Shown piece after piece: positions 5,277 to 5,794 of a stretch of 5,794 nucleotides of DNA. Under the pieces are notes generated by a model. The model worked only from the letters and a program-made list of their open reading frames with translations. It searched no databases and was not told the origin of the DNA. Location of the stretch: assembly GCA_016844545.1 (NCBI GenBank), contig JAENJC010000105.1:1-5794 (forward strand). The letters run 5' to 3'. The position numbers were made by a program, and so were the translations under genes. Numbering within the stretch: the stretch's first letter is position 1; every line of letters starts with the position of its first letter. The DNA comes from Deltaproteobacteria bacterium. Its GTDB lineage: Bacteria; Desulfobacterota; JAENJC01.

Positions 5277-5794
5277 ATGCCTACCGTAGAAGATTACAAA
5301 GGACAGACCCCGGCCTGGTGCCCTGGATGCGGGGACTTTGGGATACTCAAGGCATTTAAGGAGTCCATGGCGGAGATGGGGATTGAGCCGCACCAGTTCA
5401 CCATTGTCTCAGGAATTGGCCAGGCAGGGAAGTTCCCTCACTATGTAAAGTGCAACACCTTCAACGGCCTGCACGGCAGGACCCTTCCTGTATCAACAGG
5501 GATAAGGCTTGCGAATCACGGGATGACCGTCATAGCTGTTGCAGGCGACGGGGATTGCTACGGAGAGGGGGGGAACCACCTGATCCACGCCATAAGGAGG
5601 AATGTTAACGTAAAGCTCTTTGTCCATGACAACCAGATATACGCCCTGACCAAGGGGCAGGCATCGCCCACTACTATGGAAGGGACGGTTACAAAGACCC
5701 AGCCCTTCGGTGTCTTCTCCGAGCACCTTAACCCTATGGCAATGGCGATAGCCCTCGACTGCTCTTTTGTAGCAAGGAGCTTTTCGGGGGACAC
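5277..5794 (+). CDS. korB: 2-oxoacid:ferredoxin oxidoreductase beta subunit, N-terminal part (cut by window edge)
   Basis: The first 172 codons are present, from an ATG with a strong ribosome-binding site; the gene leaves the window at its 3' end. This subunit carries thiamine diphosphate and a [4Fe-4S] cluster in OFOR enzymes. WCPGCG at 14-19 supplies two cluster cysteines, GLHGR lies at 64-68, and the thiamine diphosphate/Mg site is GDGD at 90-93, GGNH at 98-101 and RRN at 107-109. The LTKGQASPTT segment is typical. Where many KorB proteins have GIGC, this one has GIGQ at 46-49, with a cysteine ten residues later (C59). I believe GIGQ marks a subgroup of 2-oxoacid oxidoreductases, so 2-oxoglutarate specificity is probable but not proven. 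The frame is intact throughout the visible part, nine bases after the korA fragment, in the same operon. Confidence 0.9.
   Translation, partial: MPTVEDYKGQTPAWCPGCGDFGILKAFKESMAEMGIEPHQFTIVSGIGQAGKFPHYVKCNTFNGLHGRTLPVSTGIRLANHGMTVIAVAGDGDCYGEGGNHLIHAIRRNVNVKLFVHDNQIYALTKGQASPTTMEGTVTKTQPFGVFSEHLNPMAMAIALDCSFVARSFSGD

Noticed and set aside
5007..5393. 128-residue minus-strand open frame across the korA-korB junction
   Set aside because: It runs opposite recognisable KorA C-terminal and KorB N-terminal coding sequence and has no domain resemblance.

Overview
The window reads as a piece of a bacterial chromosome carrying ordinary metabolic and signalling genes. The two-gene fused type of 2-oxoacid:ferredoxin oxidoreductase and a PocR-type sensor on a diguanylate cyclase suggest an anaerobic or microaerophilic bacterium using low-potential ferredoxin chemistry. 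A Nitrospirota- or Desulfobacterota-like lineage would fit, but that is an impression from protein resemblance and not a demonstrated assignment. No mobile element gene, tRNA, rRNA or CRISPR array is visible.

Layout. The left edge (1-119, minus) holds the first 39 codons of a metallophosphoesterase. A 203-bp intergenic region with nested inverted repeats separates it from a divergent inositol-monophosphatase-family gene (suhB-like, 323-1096, plus). After a 59-bp convergent gap comes a 683-residue PocR-GAF-GAF-GGDEF diguanylate cyclase (1156-3207, minus). A 351-bp intergenic region follows; its half nearest the cyclase is about 20% GC and contains two palindromic sites exactly 40 bp apart. The right part is a kor-type operon on the plus strand: a fused gamma-alpha subunit gene (3559 onward) and the beta subunit gene (5277 onward, cut by the window end).

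The main anomaly is in the alpha-subunit gene. Its reading frame stops at 4951-4953, and the C-terminal domain continues in another frame to 5267. The linker usually found between these two parts also appears to be missing, so this looks more like a small out-of-frame deletion than a single-base sequencing error. As written, the window encodes no intact alpha subunit.

Working together: KorA and KorB would form one enzyme that interconverts a 2-oxoacid (probably 2-oxoglutarate) and its acyl-CoA with ferredoxin. The cyclase is transcribed away from it and is probably regulated separately, unless the paired palindromes act on both. I found no clearly new system here. The most unusual items are the broken korA, the twin operator-like palindromes, and the divergent promoters that predict leaderless or nearly leaderless mRNAs.
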